Source: CAJBVG01 sp943371425 (lineage in GTDB: Bacteria; Bacteroidota; Bacteroidia; Sphingobacteriales; Sphingobacteriaceae). Taken from it: a stretch of 64,000 nt of DNA. The translations under genes and the position numbers were made by a program. Numbering within the stretch: position 1 is the stretch's first letter; every line of letters begins with the position of its first letter. Of this stretch, positions 45,140-54,383 are shown one piece after another. The notes under the pieces are model-generated. The model did not search any database. It saw only the letters and a list, made by a program, of their open reading frames with translations, and was not told the DNA's origin. The DNA is taken from assembly GCA_943371425.1 (NCBI GenBank), contig CALRUR010000006.1, positions 122,541 to 186,540 on the forward strand, given 5' to 3'.

Positions 45140-46477
45140 TTGGAAACACAGACGGATCCTTATCCCTCCCAAGAAGCAGTTGGTTTAGTGCAAAATTATT
45201 TAGCAGTAGACCAACTGTTTTTATACTTCATCATTATTATTGTTGCTTTATTTTTATTGGCTTTATATAGCGCAGCCGAAAAAGCAATACTCAGAATAAA
45301 AGATAAAGACATTGCCGATTTAAAAAAATCGGATACAAAATCGGAAGAGCGATTGCTAGGCTTGCTCGATCAACCGATGCGATTACAAGCAGCACTTTCT
45401 ATCAGCATAACTTTTTTACTGGTAATAGTGGCAACCATCCTAAACATTATATTTCACTACTATTTCCAAGAGTACCTAAGTTATAATGTAGAGATATTTT
45501 TGTTTAGCGTATTCATCACTTTAATACTTTTAAAAACGGCAACTTTTATACCAGGCTTATATGCTACAAGATATTATCTTGGATACTCTCGTTGGGTAGT
45601 GAGTTTGCTTTCTGTTACTCAATGGATATTAAAACCCATTATTGAGCTATACTTTTTTGTATTCAGAATTCTAAATAAACTAGTTCCGAAATCTTATAGA
45701 ATTAATGAAGCAGAGATGAATCGCATGAACGATTCTGAATTAATAAACGAAGAGAATGAAGAAGAGCAAATGATTTTAAAAGGAATTGCGAACTTCGGCA
45801 ACATTTCGGTAAAACAAGTGATGCGAAATAGAATGGATGTGGTGGCTATCGATTTTGAAATGGAATACAAACAAGTTGACCGTAAAATAAAAGATACTCG
45901 TTATTCTCGCTTACCTGTATATGAAAATAATTTAGACACCATAAAAGGAATTTTATACGTGAAAGATTTAATGATAAATCGCGATGAAGTAAATTTCGAA
46001 TGGAAATCGTTAATTCGCCCTGCATTTTTTGTGCCCGAGTATAAAAAAATCGACGACTTGTTGAAAGAGTTTAGAACGCGCCATACGCATATTGCAATTG
46101 TGGTAGATGAATATGGTGGAACCTCTGGAATAGTAACTCTAGAAGATATCTTAGAAGAAATAGTTGGAGATATTACAGATGAATACGATGAAGCCGATGA
46201 TGAATTACGTTATTCTAAACTCGACGACCATAATTATGTATTCGATGGGAAAACGCCACTTACCGATATTTATAAATTGTTAGATATTGACGAAGAAACC
46301 TTCGACGAAATACGCGGTGAAGCAGATACCATTGGTGGTTTAGTATTAGCCATTGCGGGCAGGTTTGTAATGACTAAAGAAAAAATAACATTCGAAAATT
46401 TTATTTTTACAGTGGAGTCTGCAGATAGAAGAAGAGTGAAAAGAGTAAAATTTACAATTGTAACAGAAGATGAATAA
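45140..46477 (+). CDS. gldE: Gliding-motility-associated GldE (CNNM/CorC family)
   Basis: A 445-residue membrane protein. A CNNM/DUF21 domain with four spans (~25-185), two CBS domains (~205-335, including HIAIVVDEYGGTSGIVTLEDILEEIVGDI) and a C-terminal CorC_HlyC domain (~350-440). In flavobacteria GldE supports the gliding apparatus together with GldD. The start is TTG at 45140: no earlier ATG, and the first internal ATG lies after the first span. The 3' end overlaps gldD by 8 bases. Confidence 0.9.
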   Translation: METQTDPYPSQEAVGLVQNYLAVDQLFLYFIIIIVALFLLALYSAAEKAILRIKDKDIADLKKSDTKSEERLLGLLDQPMRLQAALSISITFLLVIVATILNIIFHYYFQEYLSYNVEIFLFSVFITLILLKTATFIPGLYATRYYLGYSRWVVSLLSVTQWILKPIIELYFFVFRILNKLVPKSYRINEAEMNRMNDSELINEENEEEQMILKGIANFGNISVKQVMRNRMDVVAIDFEMEYKQVDRKIKDTRYSRLPVYENNLDTIKGILYVKDLMINRDEVNFEWKSLIRPAFFVPEYKKIDDLLKEFRTRHTHIAIVVDEYGGTSGIVTLEDILEEIVGDITDEYDEADDELRYSKLDDHNYVFDGKTPLTDIYKLLDIDEETFDEIRGEADTIGGLVLAIAGRFVMTKEKITFENFIFTVESADRRRVKRVKFTIVTEDE

Positions 46478-47042
46478 AGCGTTTTTAGGAATACTAATTA
46501 GTATCTTTTTTATTTCATGCAACAACGATTATAGCCCTAAGCCCAGAGGATTTTATAGAATAAATTTGCCTGAAAAAGCATACAAAAATTACAGTAGCGA
46601 TTGCGCTTATTCTTTTAACATTCCTACATACAGCATGGTGGTAAATGATAGTACTGCCGACGCAAACGAGTGTTGGAAAAATGTTGTGTACAATGGCTTA
46701 AACGGGCGACTACACATGAGTTATTATAAAATTACGAACAAACAAATGTTAGCTTCTTTAATAGAAGACTCAAGGCGTTTAGTTTTTAAACATACCGTAA
46801 AAGCAGATGGAATTAGTGAAAGCAGAATCGACCATCCGGATGCAAAAGTGCACGGATTGTATTATGATATTGAGGGCAATGCAGCCTCCTCTGTTCAGTT
46901 TTTTGTAACAGATAGCACTAAACATTTTTTACGTGGGGCATTGTATTTCTACGCCGCACCTCAAATAGATTCTATAAAACCTGTATTGGATTTTGTGAAA
47001 AAAGACATCGCAGTAATGCTCGAAACCTTTAAGTGGCAGTAG
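46470..47042 (+). CDS. gldD: Gliding motility lipoprotein GldD
   Basis: A 190-residue lipoprotein: signal MNKAFLGILISIFFISC with Cys17, then the diagnostic YSPKPRGFYRINLP block. It is required for gliding and T9SS function in Flavobacterium johnsoniae. It is coupled to gldE by an 8-base overlap. Its stop codon is directly followed by an octamer array and long hairpin. Confidence 0.93.
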   Translation: MNKAFLGILISIFFISCNNDYSPKPRGFYRINLPEKAYKNYSSDCAYSFNIPTYSMVVNDSTADANECWKNVVYNGLNGRLHMSYYKITNKQMLASLIEDSRRLVFKHTVKADGISESRIDHPDAKVHGLYYDIEGNAASSVQFFVTDSTKHFLRGALYFYAAPQIDSIKPVLDFVKKDIAVMLETFKWQ

Positions 47043-47115
47043 TTCGTTTGCTCGTTTGTTCGTGTGCTCGTATGCTCATAAGCGAGTTGTGAGCATACGA
47101 GCACATGAGCAAACG
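47043..47115. repeat. Inverted octamer array (TTCG/CTCG word) forming a long hairpin
   Basis: Left arm units begin at 47043, 47051, 47059, 47067 and 47075 (TTCGTTTG, CTCGTTTG, TTCGTGTG, CTCGTATG). The right arm has GAGC words at 47091, 47099 and 47107. Bases 47053-47078 pair with 47090-47115 (two G-T pairs, 11-base loop). It fills the whole gap between the gldD and Omp28 stop codons, and could act as a bidirectional terminator. Confidence 0.88.
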
Positions 47116-47116
47116 T

Positions 47117-47986
47117 TTAAAAGAGATGTATTTCTTCAGCCTGAATTATTTCCTTCGTAACGTTATCCTGAATAAAAGCTACATAAGTCATGTGTTTATC
47201 GCTCCAACTTGGGTCGAGGGTTTGAGTATATGTTTTATTAGTGGTATAACCTTTAGGAATAATACTATTAATGGTGTATAATTTGTCGCCCCATGTAGAG
47301 TTTACAGCTGCTCTTAATAAATGGCGATGAACAAAATCTGGTACATCAACATTGCCACCTGTTGGGCTGCATTGTGCGTAATATTTTTGCCAATTAATTA
47401 CACTGTCTTCTACGGCATATAAAACCAATTGATGTTCGGCGCTGGCTTCCTTCAAATATTTAGCAGAAATTTGTATGGTTACAGTGCGAGTGCCGGCATT
47501 GTATGTTTTGCTCATGTCGAGTTCTGCTATAACAGCAGTATCTAATGAGGCAATGGCACTAGCCCATGCAGTTGCAGATAAAACTCTATCACTGTTATAT
47601 GGGGTTCTGCTCACCATACCTGCTGGCAATCCTATTCCGCAAGTATTACAACCAACATCAAATGCAGTAGCTAATTCTTCACCAGCAGTGGTACGATAGT
47701 CGGTTCTAAATTTAGAACCACTAGGGTAGGGTTCTGCAAAAAATCCAACATGTGTACTCACCACAATAATACGTTCGCCATAAATAGAATCTAATTTCTT
47801 AGCTTCTTCTGCAGCACAAGGGCAATTGCCACAAGTATGCCCAGTATAATCTTCTAACAATATTTTACGCAATGGTTTAGTAGTATCAATATTGTTGTTT
47901 ACTTGTTCATCAAATGGTCCTTCTAACACATCACAAGATGTAATGGCTATTGAAAACGCAAATGCAATAAATAATATCTTTTTCAT
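47117..47986 (-). CDS. Omp28-related lipoprotein with thioredoxin-like fold
   Basis: A 289-residue protein with a lipoprotein signal (MKKILFIAFAFSIAITSC, Cys18). The Omp28 domain starts ILLEDYTGHTCGNCPCAAEEAKKLDSIYGERIIVVSTHVG, which has the look of a thioredoxin active site (CGNCP). A beta-rich C-terminal part follows, without a T9SS tail. Start ATG 47986 was chosen because it begins the signal; the frame extends upstream into the DUF6029 gene. Last gene of the Omp28/TlpA/DUF6029 cluster. Confidence 0.85.
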   Translation of the reverse strand: MKKILFIAFAFSIAITSCDVLEGPFDEQVNNNIDTTKPLRKILLEDYTGHTCGNCPCAAEEAKKLDSIYGERIIVVSTHVGFFAEPYPSGSKFRTDYRTTAGEELATAFDVGCNTCGIGLPAGMVSRTPYNSDRVLSATAWASAIASLDTAVIAELDMSKTYNAGTRTVTIQISAKYLKEASAEHQLVLYAVEDSVINWQKYYAQCSPTGGNVDVPDFVHRHLLRAAVNSTWGDKLYTINSIIPKGYTTNKTYTQTLDPSWSDKHMTYVAFIQDNVTKEIIQAEEIHLF

Positions 47987-47996
47987 CTTAATAAAA

Positions 47997-49628
47997 TTAA
48001 AAAGTAGAGGTAATAGAAACTCCAAAACCGTTTGATGCTGGAATTTGGCGACACACACCACCTACACATAAAAATCCTTCACGTTGCTTACCGTATGATA
48101 ACGCTATACGAGTGGCATTCTGTATATAACCCATTGAAGCCGATACATAATGTACTTCTTTTAATGAATTTTTAGGATTTTCGTAATTGTACTGATCGAT
48201 TAATGCAAAGAACCAATGTGGCGAAACAGTATATTCTACTAATGCCATGGCCCATGAGCCTTCATCTTTTTTATTGTATAAATGTTGAAGTTCCGTTCTC
48301 ACGGTGTTCTTCTTGTTTATTTTATATTGAGTTTCTAAAATATTGATGTGAGAATACAAAGTGCCAAAACCTGATAATCCTTGAACTACATCTTTATTGA
48401 AAATTTGATACATGTAGGTATAAGTTAATTTCCAATTAGCATCTATTTTTTTAGTTACTACCAACTCCCAATCTTCATACATTAACACTTTACCTGGAGC
48501 AAGTTTGTTTATATCGTACCCAAAATCGTCGCCTGTTTTGCTTGTATCTAAACTGCTAACATGCGAGTATGCTAAACTTACCATGGTGCCGTATTTACCA
48601 CCTAATGCAGTTCCTTTTTTAAAGTTGTAAGATATTTCTGCTTGGTATCCGAACTCTCCATTAGGTTGAGTAGCATATGGATAAAAAGAAGCAAATGCAT
48701 AGGTGTATTGTTTAGTAATGGCTGGCAAATAATTTATCAATAATACGTTACCTGTAGCATCTCTATTAGATTTAAAATCCATATTGTCTACAAACTTTGC
48801 AGAGGCAAGTACGCTTAAGCCTTTGTTTGCATAGGTTGCCGAGGCAAACAATGCGGAACCTGGTTTGTAAATATATTGATTTGTAAACGATGGGTCGTTT
48901 ATTTTATAAGCATACTCCGCGTAGAAATTCATCTTTGGAGTTATAATGTTTAATCGTGCAGCAGAAGATGCCACATTTTCTGGCAATATTTTTAATGGGT
49001 TCTGATCTTCTTGGTATTTACTTACAATACTCCCTCCAACTATGTAGGTAGTACTTTTACCAGCTAAGGAAGATATTACTTCATTTAAATTAATTTCTCC
49101 GTCAAAACCTCTAACAATGCCTTCTCCTTTTTCGAAGAAAAAACGTTGTTGGCCAATTACCGCTTTTAAATAAATTCCTTTTTTAGGTTGATAGCGAATT
49201 CTCACTCCATCCATCGCATTATCTACTCCTAAGCCTCGCTCTTCGTAGCTTCTAAAAATTAAACCAGTACCAAATTGTTCATAGAAATTACCTACCGTAA
49301 ATTCTAAATTATCCACTTCGTAAGATGCATATCTGTAAGTAATGCCACTCCCATTGTACCTAGAGTCGAAACCAACTAATGGGCCTAAGTACGATTCGTA
49401 TCTTAAACCAGCTTTAAACTTCCCTCGAGTATAGTTGAGGTTAGCAAAACTGTTCATTCTTATTTTTTCGTCAATTTTTTGAGCGCCAATTATACTGTCT
49501 TCAATATAATTTTGGGCATCAAATTGGAAATTACCATGAAGCTCACCGGCATTAAATTTATTTTCATTTTCTTGGGAGAATGCCACGCTTGATACTAGCA
49601 AACAACCCAAAAAGAATATTTTTTTCAT
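47997..49628 (-). CDS. DUF6029-type outer-membrane beta-barrel protein
   Basis: A 543-residue protein with a signal peptide (LVSSVAFSQ) and a long barrel of alternating strands ending GFGVSITSTF with terminal Phe. The N-terminal GELHGNFQFDAQNY and FYEQFGTGLIFRSYEERGLGVDNAMDGVR blocks match DUF6029. The function of this family is unknown. Four bases separate it from the TlpA gene and 10 from the Omp28 lipoprotein gene. Confidence 0.8.
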   Translation of the reverse strand: MKKIFFLGCLLVSSVAFSQENENKFNAGELHGNFQFDAQNYIEDSIIGAQKIDEKIRMNSFANLNYTRGKFKAGLRYESYLGPLVGFDSRYNGSGITYRYASYEVDNLEFTVGNFYEQFGTGLIFRSYEERGLGVDNAMDGVRIRYQPKKGIYLKAVIGQQRFFFEKGEGIVRGFDGEINLNEVISSLAGKSTTYIVGGSIVSKYQEDQNPLKILPENVASSAARLNIITPKMNFYAEYAYKINDPSFTNQYIYKPGSALFASATYANKGLSVLASAKFVDNMDFKSNRDATGNVLLINYLPAITKQYTYAFASFYPYATQPNGEFGYQAEISYNFKKGTALGGKYGTMVSLAYSHVSSLDTSKTGDDFGYDINKLAPGKVLMYEDWELVVTKKIDANWKLTYTYMYQIFNKDVVQGLSGFGTLYSHINILETQYKINKKNTVRTELQHLYNKKDEGSWAMALVEYTVSPHWFFALIDQYNYENPKNSLKEVHYVSASMGYIQNATRIALSYGKQREGFLCVGGVCRQIPASNGFGVSITSTF

Positions 49629-49632
49629 TTTA

Positions 49633-50139
49633 TTATTCTTTAATCGATTCGCCTTTTGCTAATTTCTTTACTAATTCGTACAACTCATCCTCATCACCAG
49701 GAGTGTAAGAATTATGTTGCCAAACCACCTCACCTTTTCCGTTAATTAAAAATGTATGCGGTATGTTGTTTACATTTAATGCACGTTTAAAATCGCCGTT
49801 TGGATCTAAATAAATTTCATATTCCCAATTTCTAGCTACTACAAATGGTTGTACACGAGCAGAGTTTCTAGAGTCGTCTGTTGATACGGCTACCACCTTT
49901 ACACCAGTTTCTTTTTGCCAATCTTCATACACTTCAGAAATAGCGGTAAGCTCCTGCACACAAGGTTTGCACCAAGTTGCCCAAAAGCTAATAATCATTG
50001 GTTTGCCATCGTTAGATAAAAGTGAAGTATTAAAAGTTTCGCCTGCAATTTTCTTAACATCAACAGATGGAATTTTGCTTTGAGCATTTGAAACGATTGC
50101 TGCACTTATCAAGCAAATCGTTAATAAGATTTTTTTCAT
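49633..50139 (-). CDS. TlpA-like periplasmic thiol-disulfide oxidoreductase
   Basis: A 168-residue secreted thioredoxin-fold protein: signal MKKILLTICLISAAIVSNAQ, redox motif W-A-T-W-C-K-P-C near residue 55, and cis-Pro region in NIPHTFLINGKGEVVW. It probably reduces or maintains cysteines of neighbours such as the Omp28 proteins with their CxxC sites. The start at 50139 is supported by the terminator at 50197-50224, which lies within the longer reading frame. Confidence 0.9.
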   Translation of the reverse strand: MKKILLTICLISAAIVSNAQSKIPSVDVKKIAGETFNTSLLSNDGKPMIISFWATWCKPCVQELTAISEVYEDWQKETGVKVVAVSTDDSRNSARVQPFVVARNWEYEIYLDPNGDFKRALNVNNIPHTFLINGKGEVVWQHNSYTPGDEDELYELVKKLAKGESIKE

Positions 50140-50196
50140 TTTGTTTGTGCTTATAGGAAAAGTTAAAATTAATGATTTCAATTTGATTATAAACAA

Positions 50197-50228
50197 AAAC
50201 AGCCAATATTTCTATTGGCTGTTTCAAT
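50197..50228 (-). terminator. Rho-independent terminator of the T9SS Omp28 gene
   Basis: A perfect 12-bp stem (50197-50208 with 50213-50224) with a 4-base loop, followed on the minus strand by a T run. It lies about 25 bases after the stop of the upstream gene and separates it from the TlpA gene. Confidence 0.88.
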
Positions 50229-50248
50229 ATTGTATTAAAAAAATTGAA

Positions 50249-52300
50249 TTAGCGAGTTAAAGCAACTTTAGTGCTTACAACATCGTTACCAATTTTAATA
50301 GTTGCTTGGTAAATACCATTTGCTACAGATTCGTTAGCAGTCCAAGTTAAGAACTGAGAACCTCCAACAAATTTAGCATCAGCACTAGTGTATATTAAAC
50401 GACCAGTTAAGTCGTAAATTTCTAATGTAGCAGCTTCTGTAATTTTATTCAATTTTACTTCAAAGTTTGTAACACCGTTTGAAGGATTAGGGAATGTATT
50501 TACTGTAAATGCATCTGCTTTTTTAGTGATAATACCAGTACTGAAGTTTTTCTCGTTAGAGTTAAACACTTCACCAGTATTAGCATCTGTAACCCAAGCT
50601 ATAATGTGTACTTTATCTGGGTTAATACCTGAAGGCAAAGTATAAGTATAGTTATATGTATGAGTAGAGTTTGCAGTTACCGAAGTAGGTAAACTAGCTT
50701 CTGTACCTACCCAATTTCCTAAAATTGCACGAGCAACATGGTCATAAACCATTTGTGCTGCTGGCACTGGGCTAGGTAAATTATGGTAATTACCCATTGG
50801 TCCGTTTGCACCACCTGAGTAAGCATTTACTTGGTTATAACCAGAACCTGTTCCTCTAACACCATCTTCAACAACAACTGCATTGAAACGTAAGTCACCA
50901 GATAAGTCGGCAGCAAAAGTAGCAGATAAATCGATATTATAACCTCTTGTTCCAGCATTGTAAGTAGCGTTTACTGTAATGTCGCATGGTGTGTAACCAT
51001 TAATTCTAGCATCGTATTCATCAAAAAATACAGATGGATCAAAAGCACCGTCTTTACGATCTACTAATCCACTTGGGTATCCTGGGATGTAACCAGCTAA
51101 GTTATCATCGTATTCTGCAACTTCCATTGGATCTGAGTTGTGAACAGCTACTAACATTGCTGTTGTAGGATACACTTTATGTAATGAATCCATGTAAACC
51201 GCACCTCTTGGGCACCATTGGCACCATGTACCAGTAGCTTCTTCGAATAATACACGTTTAGTTGGTTGGAATGCCAATGCAACTATCGATTGAGATAATG
51301 TATCGTTAGTATGGTTGTTATCACCTGTTAACTCAGCCCAAACTTTTACAGGCCATGTTCCTGCAGAAGGAATAGTGAAAGTAGCAGTGTGATTGAAAGA
51401 ATAAGTTTCTGCTGAAGCTATGTTCAAACCAGTTAAGTTTGCAGTTTGTGTAGAACCATTTGCAGTGTATTTTATAGCTAAGCTAGTTATTGGACTAGAA
51501 CCAGCGTTTAAAACTTCACCTGTAATGTTTACAACAGCACCTGCTCCACCAAATGGAGAGAATGTTAATTTGTTCATTGCAACATCATTTGCAGGTTGAA
51601 CACCATTAATAAATCTATAGAATGCGTTATCAACTGGAGTATCTTCTGTACCACCATTTGTAACAACTGATGGAGTGTTTGGTGCACCGTTTACTGTGTA
51701 AGCGTTTGAACCATCAACCTGAATACCAATTGTTAAAGATGTAGGAGTTACATAAGTTCTCTGGTCAACAATATAAATATCATTTGTTGTTTCTTCTAAC
51801 ACTATACCCCAATATGTCCAGTTAGTTCCTGATGAACCAGGAGCTGAATATGAACAAAATTGAATCCAATATTGGCGGTTTGGAGCATCTCCAAACACTT
51901 TCCAACGGATAATGTCATTTGCACCAGAACCAGCTAAACCCCAAACCATAACAGAATTGTCAGGAATTGAAGCACTAGGTAATGCCTGATTTGTTGAACT
52001 TGGAACAGCTCCTGCTGTAGTTGAAAAAGTTAACACACCAGAGGTAGACACTTTGTAAGCGGTTACTGGAGTTCCGTTAAAGTTAAATGTAAAGTCGCCA
52101 GGTAGTGTAGCAACAGTTGACCAAGATGGAGTTGCACTTGTTGTAGCAATTGTAGTCCAACCAGTAGCGGTAGGTTGCTCAACATCAGTGTTCACGCCTT
52201 TTGGGTTTTCACCTGCAGATAAGTTAGGTAAATAGTAGTATTGTGCATTCGCAATGGTAGCAAAAGCCAATACAATCATTAAAGTAAAAATTTTTTTCAT
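50249..52300 (-). CDS. T9SS-exported Omp28-related protein with type A sorting domain
   Basis: A 683-residue protein. Signal peptide ending ATIANAQ, a large beta-sandwich (~25-250), an Ig-like region (~255-345), an Omp28/thioredoxin-like domain (RVLFEEATGTWCQWCPRGAVYMDSLHKVYP), then a C-terminal type A sorting domain (FPNPSNGVTNFEV ... ANGIYQATIKIGNDVVSTKVALTR). It is sent across the outer membrane and attached to the surface. The CQWC motif is a redox-like pair. Start 52300 begins the signal peptide. Confidence 0.88.
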   Translation of the reverse strand: MKKIFTLMIVLAFATIANAQYYYLPNLSAGENPKGVNTDVEQPTATGWTTIATTSATPSWSTVATLPGDFTFNFNGTPVTAYKVSTSGVLTFSTTAGAVPSSTNQALPSASIPDNSVMVWGLAGSGANDIIRWKVFGDAPNRQYWIQFCSYSAPGSSGTNWTYWGIVLEETTNDIYIVDQRTYVTPTSLTIGIQVDGSNAYTVNGAPNTPSVVTNGGTEDTPVDNAFYRFINGVQPANDVAMNKLTFSPFGGAGAVVNITGEVLNAGSSPITSLAIKYTANGSTQTANLTGLNIASAETYSFNHTATFTIPSAGTWPVKVWAELTGDNNHTNDTLSQSIVALAFQPTKRVLFEEATGTWCQWCPRGAVYMDSLHKVYPTTAMLVAVHNSDPMEVAEYDDNLAGYIPGYPSGLVDRKDGAFDPSVFFDEYDARINGYTPCDITVNATYNAGTRGYNIDLSATFAADLSGDLRFNAVVVEDGVRGTGSGYNQVNAYSGGANGPMGNYHNLPSPVPAAQMVYDHVARAILGNWVGTEASLPTSVTANSTHTYNYTYTLPSGINPDKVHIIAWVTDANTGEVFNSNEKNFSTGIITKKADAFTVNTFPNPSNGVTNFEVKLNKITEAATLEIYDLTGRLIYTSADAKFVGGSQFLTWTANESVANGIYQATIKIGNDVVSTKVALTR

Positions 52301-52434
52301 TTTTTTATATAGATTTGTAGTGTTAAAGATGCAAAATAGCATCAAATAATGTACCATATTAGAAAAAATAATTTAAACTAACAACAATATTGGTATAATT
52401 TTCGCTGTATAAGTTAAATTTCAATTAAATAACC

Positions 52435-53127
52435 ATGAAAAAATCTTTACTTTTAGTAATTTTCAGTAGTATATTCTGTTTTGCGAACGCTCAGAACATA
52501 CAAATTGTAGATCCAGTGACCAGTGTAGTGGGCAGTTCTGAAGAAATAGCGTACATTAATTTGCACGTTAAGAACAATAGTTCCTCTACTCAAGAAATAT
52601 TTTTACAAAGAACGATCATTTCTTTGGTACCAGGGCATTTAAGTTATTTCTGCTTCGGAATTACATGCTACCCTCCAGGTGTAAGCAAATCTCCAGATAA
52701 TTTAACCTTAACAGCTGGTACAACAGACGAATCTGTAAAAACATACATCGATCCTCGTTCTGAAGTTGGCGTTAGTACTGTAAACTATTGCTACTACAAT
52801 TTAGCAAAAACAGATTCAGCTTGTTTATTATTAACCTATGATATTGCTGCTACAGGTATTGTTAACAACTCTCACTTGAAATTTGTGAAAGTATTCCCAA
52901 ATCCTGCTGATGAAAATATCAACTTAGCTTTTAACACTGAAAAGGTTTATGCGAACTCTGAAATTCAAATTACTGATTTAAGCGGTCGTGTGGTTGCTTC
53001 AGAAACAGTTAGCACTAAAGAAGGCTTAATAAAAGTTGGTGTTAGCACTTTACCTTCGGGTATCTATGTTTGCAATTTAGTTGCCGATGGGGTTTCTATT
53101 GCAAGAGACAAGGTGATTGTAAGATAA
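52435..53127 (+). CDS. T9SS type A cargo protein, 230 residues
   Basis: Signal peptide ending CFANAQ, one beta-rich domain (~22-140) with several cysteines, and a C-terminal type A sorting domain (VKVFPNPADENINLAF ... LPSGIYVCNLVADGVSIARDKVIVR). No catalytic motif seen; surface or secreted, function unknown. It is divergent from the T9SS Omp28 gene and ends where an octamer array begins. Confidence 0.85.
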   Translation: MKKSLLLVIFSSIFCFANAQNIQIVDPVTSVVGSSEEIAYINLHVKNNSSSTQEIFLQRTIISLVPGHLSYFCFGITCYPPGVSKSPDNLTLTAGTTDESVKTYIDPRSEVGVSTVNYCYYNLAKTDSACLLLTYDIAATGIVNNSHLKFVKVFPNPADENINLAFNTEKVYANSEIQITDLSGRVVASETVSTKEGLIKVGVSTLPSGIYVCNLVADGVSIARDKVIVR

Positions 53128-53211
53128 TTTGCAAATTCGAAAATGTGCAAATGTGCAAATGGGGCGCTACTCATTTACGCATTTGCACATTTTCGCATTT
53201 GAACATTTACT
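53128..53211. repeat. Inverted octamer array (TGCAAA / CATTT words) forming a long hairpin
   Basis: From the stop codon of the T9SS gene the units are TTTGCAAA (53128), TTCGAAAA (53136), TGTGCAAA (53144) and TGTGCAAA (53152). On the right CATTT recurs at 53172, 53180, 53188, 53196 and 53204, the last overlapping the serine-hydrolase stop. Bases 53138-53153 pair perfectly with 53180-53195; the pairing extends to about 32 bases per arm with few mismatches. Confidence 0.88.
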
Positions 53212-54379
53212 CTCTGCCAGGAGAGTGGTGTAAATAGGCAGAGAATTTTCTAGTTTGATTCTGTTTTCGATTGTAAATAATATCTACCAAGGGGTCTAAG
53301 TTTTTAAAATTAGATTGTTCGTTGTTGCAGAGTATTATAATGGAATGGCGGTTTTCTAAATCGCGCATGAAAAAAGTTTTAAAACCATTCCACCAGCCTC
53401 CGTGGTAAACAATTACTTCTCCACTTTCTAATGTATACGTTCTCCATCCAAAGGCATAATTAAATGGTCCTTCTAGTTTTTTGCTGCCCGGCACATACAT
53501 AGAATCTAAAGTACTGTCGGCTAAAAATTTTCCGGAATGTAATACTCGGTCCCATTTATGCATATCATCAACTGTTGAATAAATACCTTTATCGCCCGTT
53601 GCGCCATCTAAATAATCGTGTCTAACCTTTGCTCCCCATTTATCGTGCGCATCTACGTATTTAAAATCGCCTAAATTATTTACATCTAATACATGCGTGT
53701 GTTTCATACCCAATGGTTTAAACACATCTTCTTCCATGTATTTTTTAAAACTTTTACCGCTCACTTTTTCTACAATGGCGGCGAGTAAAACATACCCCGT
53801 ATTGCTATAATCCATTCGCCTGTCCGGAAAAAAATAAACCGGGGGCTTGTGTTTAATCATCATTTCTACTACGCCTTGATTTGTTAGAGGTGTTTTTCTA
53901 TCAGAAAATTTTTCGCTGAAATAAGTGTAATTACTTAAGCCACCTCTGTGTTGTAGTAAAAGTTTTATGTTGATGTTTTTATATGGAAAATTTGGGTAAA
54001 ATTTTTGAATGCTATCGTTCAAACTTAATTTACCTTGTTCTACTAATTTTAAGATAGCTGCAGCAGTAAATTGTTTACTCACTGATGCTAACTGATAAAC
54101 TGAATTCAATTTCAGCGCATGCTTTTTCTTACCTGGATCTTGGTAACCATATGCGCCTTTAAATAATACGTGCTCGTTGTAACTAATAAGCACAGTGCCA
54201 TGGAAGTTTTGTTTCGTGGCCAATGTTTCAAAAAAGCTTTCTATTTTTTTTGCTTTTTGTTGAAAGGCAAGCGTATCATATGGGTTTAAAGGTTCTTCTA
54301 AATTTACTTTAGCGGTTTCTGTTTTTTGTGAACATGCAACAACTAAGGTAAAAATACCAATCGCAAAAAATCTCTTCAT
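53207..54379 (-). CDS. Class C beta-lactamase-related serine hydrolase, lipoprotein
   Basis: A 390-residue protein with lipoprotein signal (TLVVAC, Cys16). The penicillin-binding/esterase fold has Ser99-x-x-Lys102 (ASVSK), Tyr-Ser-Asn in MDYSNTGY, and H-G-G in VIVYHGGWW. Relatives are D-aminopeptidases, esterases or peptidoglycan enzymes; true beta-lactam hydrolysis is unlikely without other evidence. Start ATG 54379, preceded by a possible TTG at 54382. It begins 4 bases after the permease stop. Confidence 0.9.
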   Translation of the reverse strand: MKRFFAIGIFTLVVACSQKTETAKVNLEEPLNPYDTLAFQQKAKKIESFFETLATKQNFHGTVLISYNEHVLFKGAYGYQDPGKKKHALKLNSVYQLASVSKQFTAAAILKLVEQGKLSLNDSIQKFYPNFPYKNINIKLLLQHRGGLSNYTYFSEKFSDRKTPLTNQGVVEMMIKHKPPVYFFPDRRMDYSNTGYVLLAAIVEKVSGKSFKKYMEEDVFKPLGMKHTHVLDVNNLGDFKYVDAHDKWGAKVRHDYLDGATGDKGIYSTVDDMHKWDRVLHSGKFLADSTLDSMYVPGSKKLEGPFNYAFGWRTYTLESGEVIVYHGGWWNGFKTFFMRDLENRHSIIILCNNEQSNFKNLDPLVDIIYNRKQNQTRKFSAYLHHSPGRE

Positions 54380-54383
54380 CAAA

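Noticed and set aside
53207..54379. Antibiotic-resistance beta-lactamase
   Set aside because: The fold motifs fit the broad class C-related esterase/peptidase group; lipoprotein anchoring and the permease neighbour do not point to resistance.
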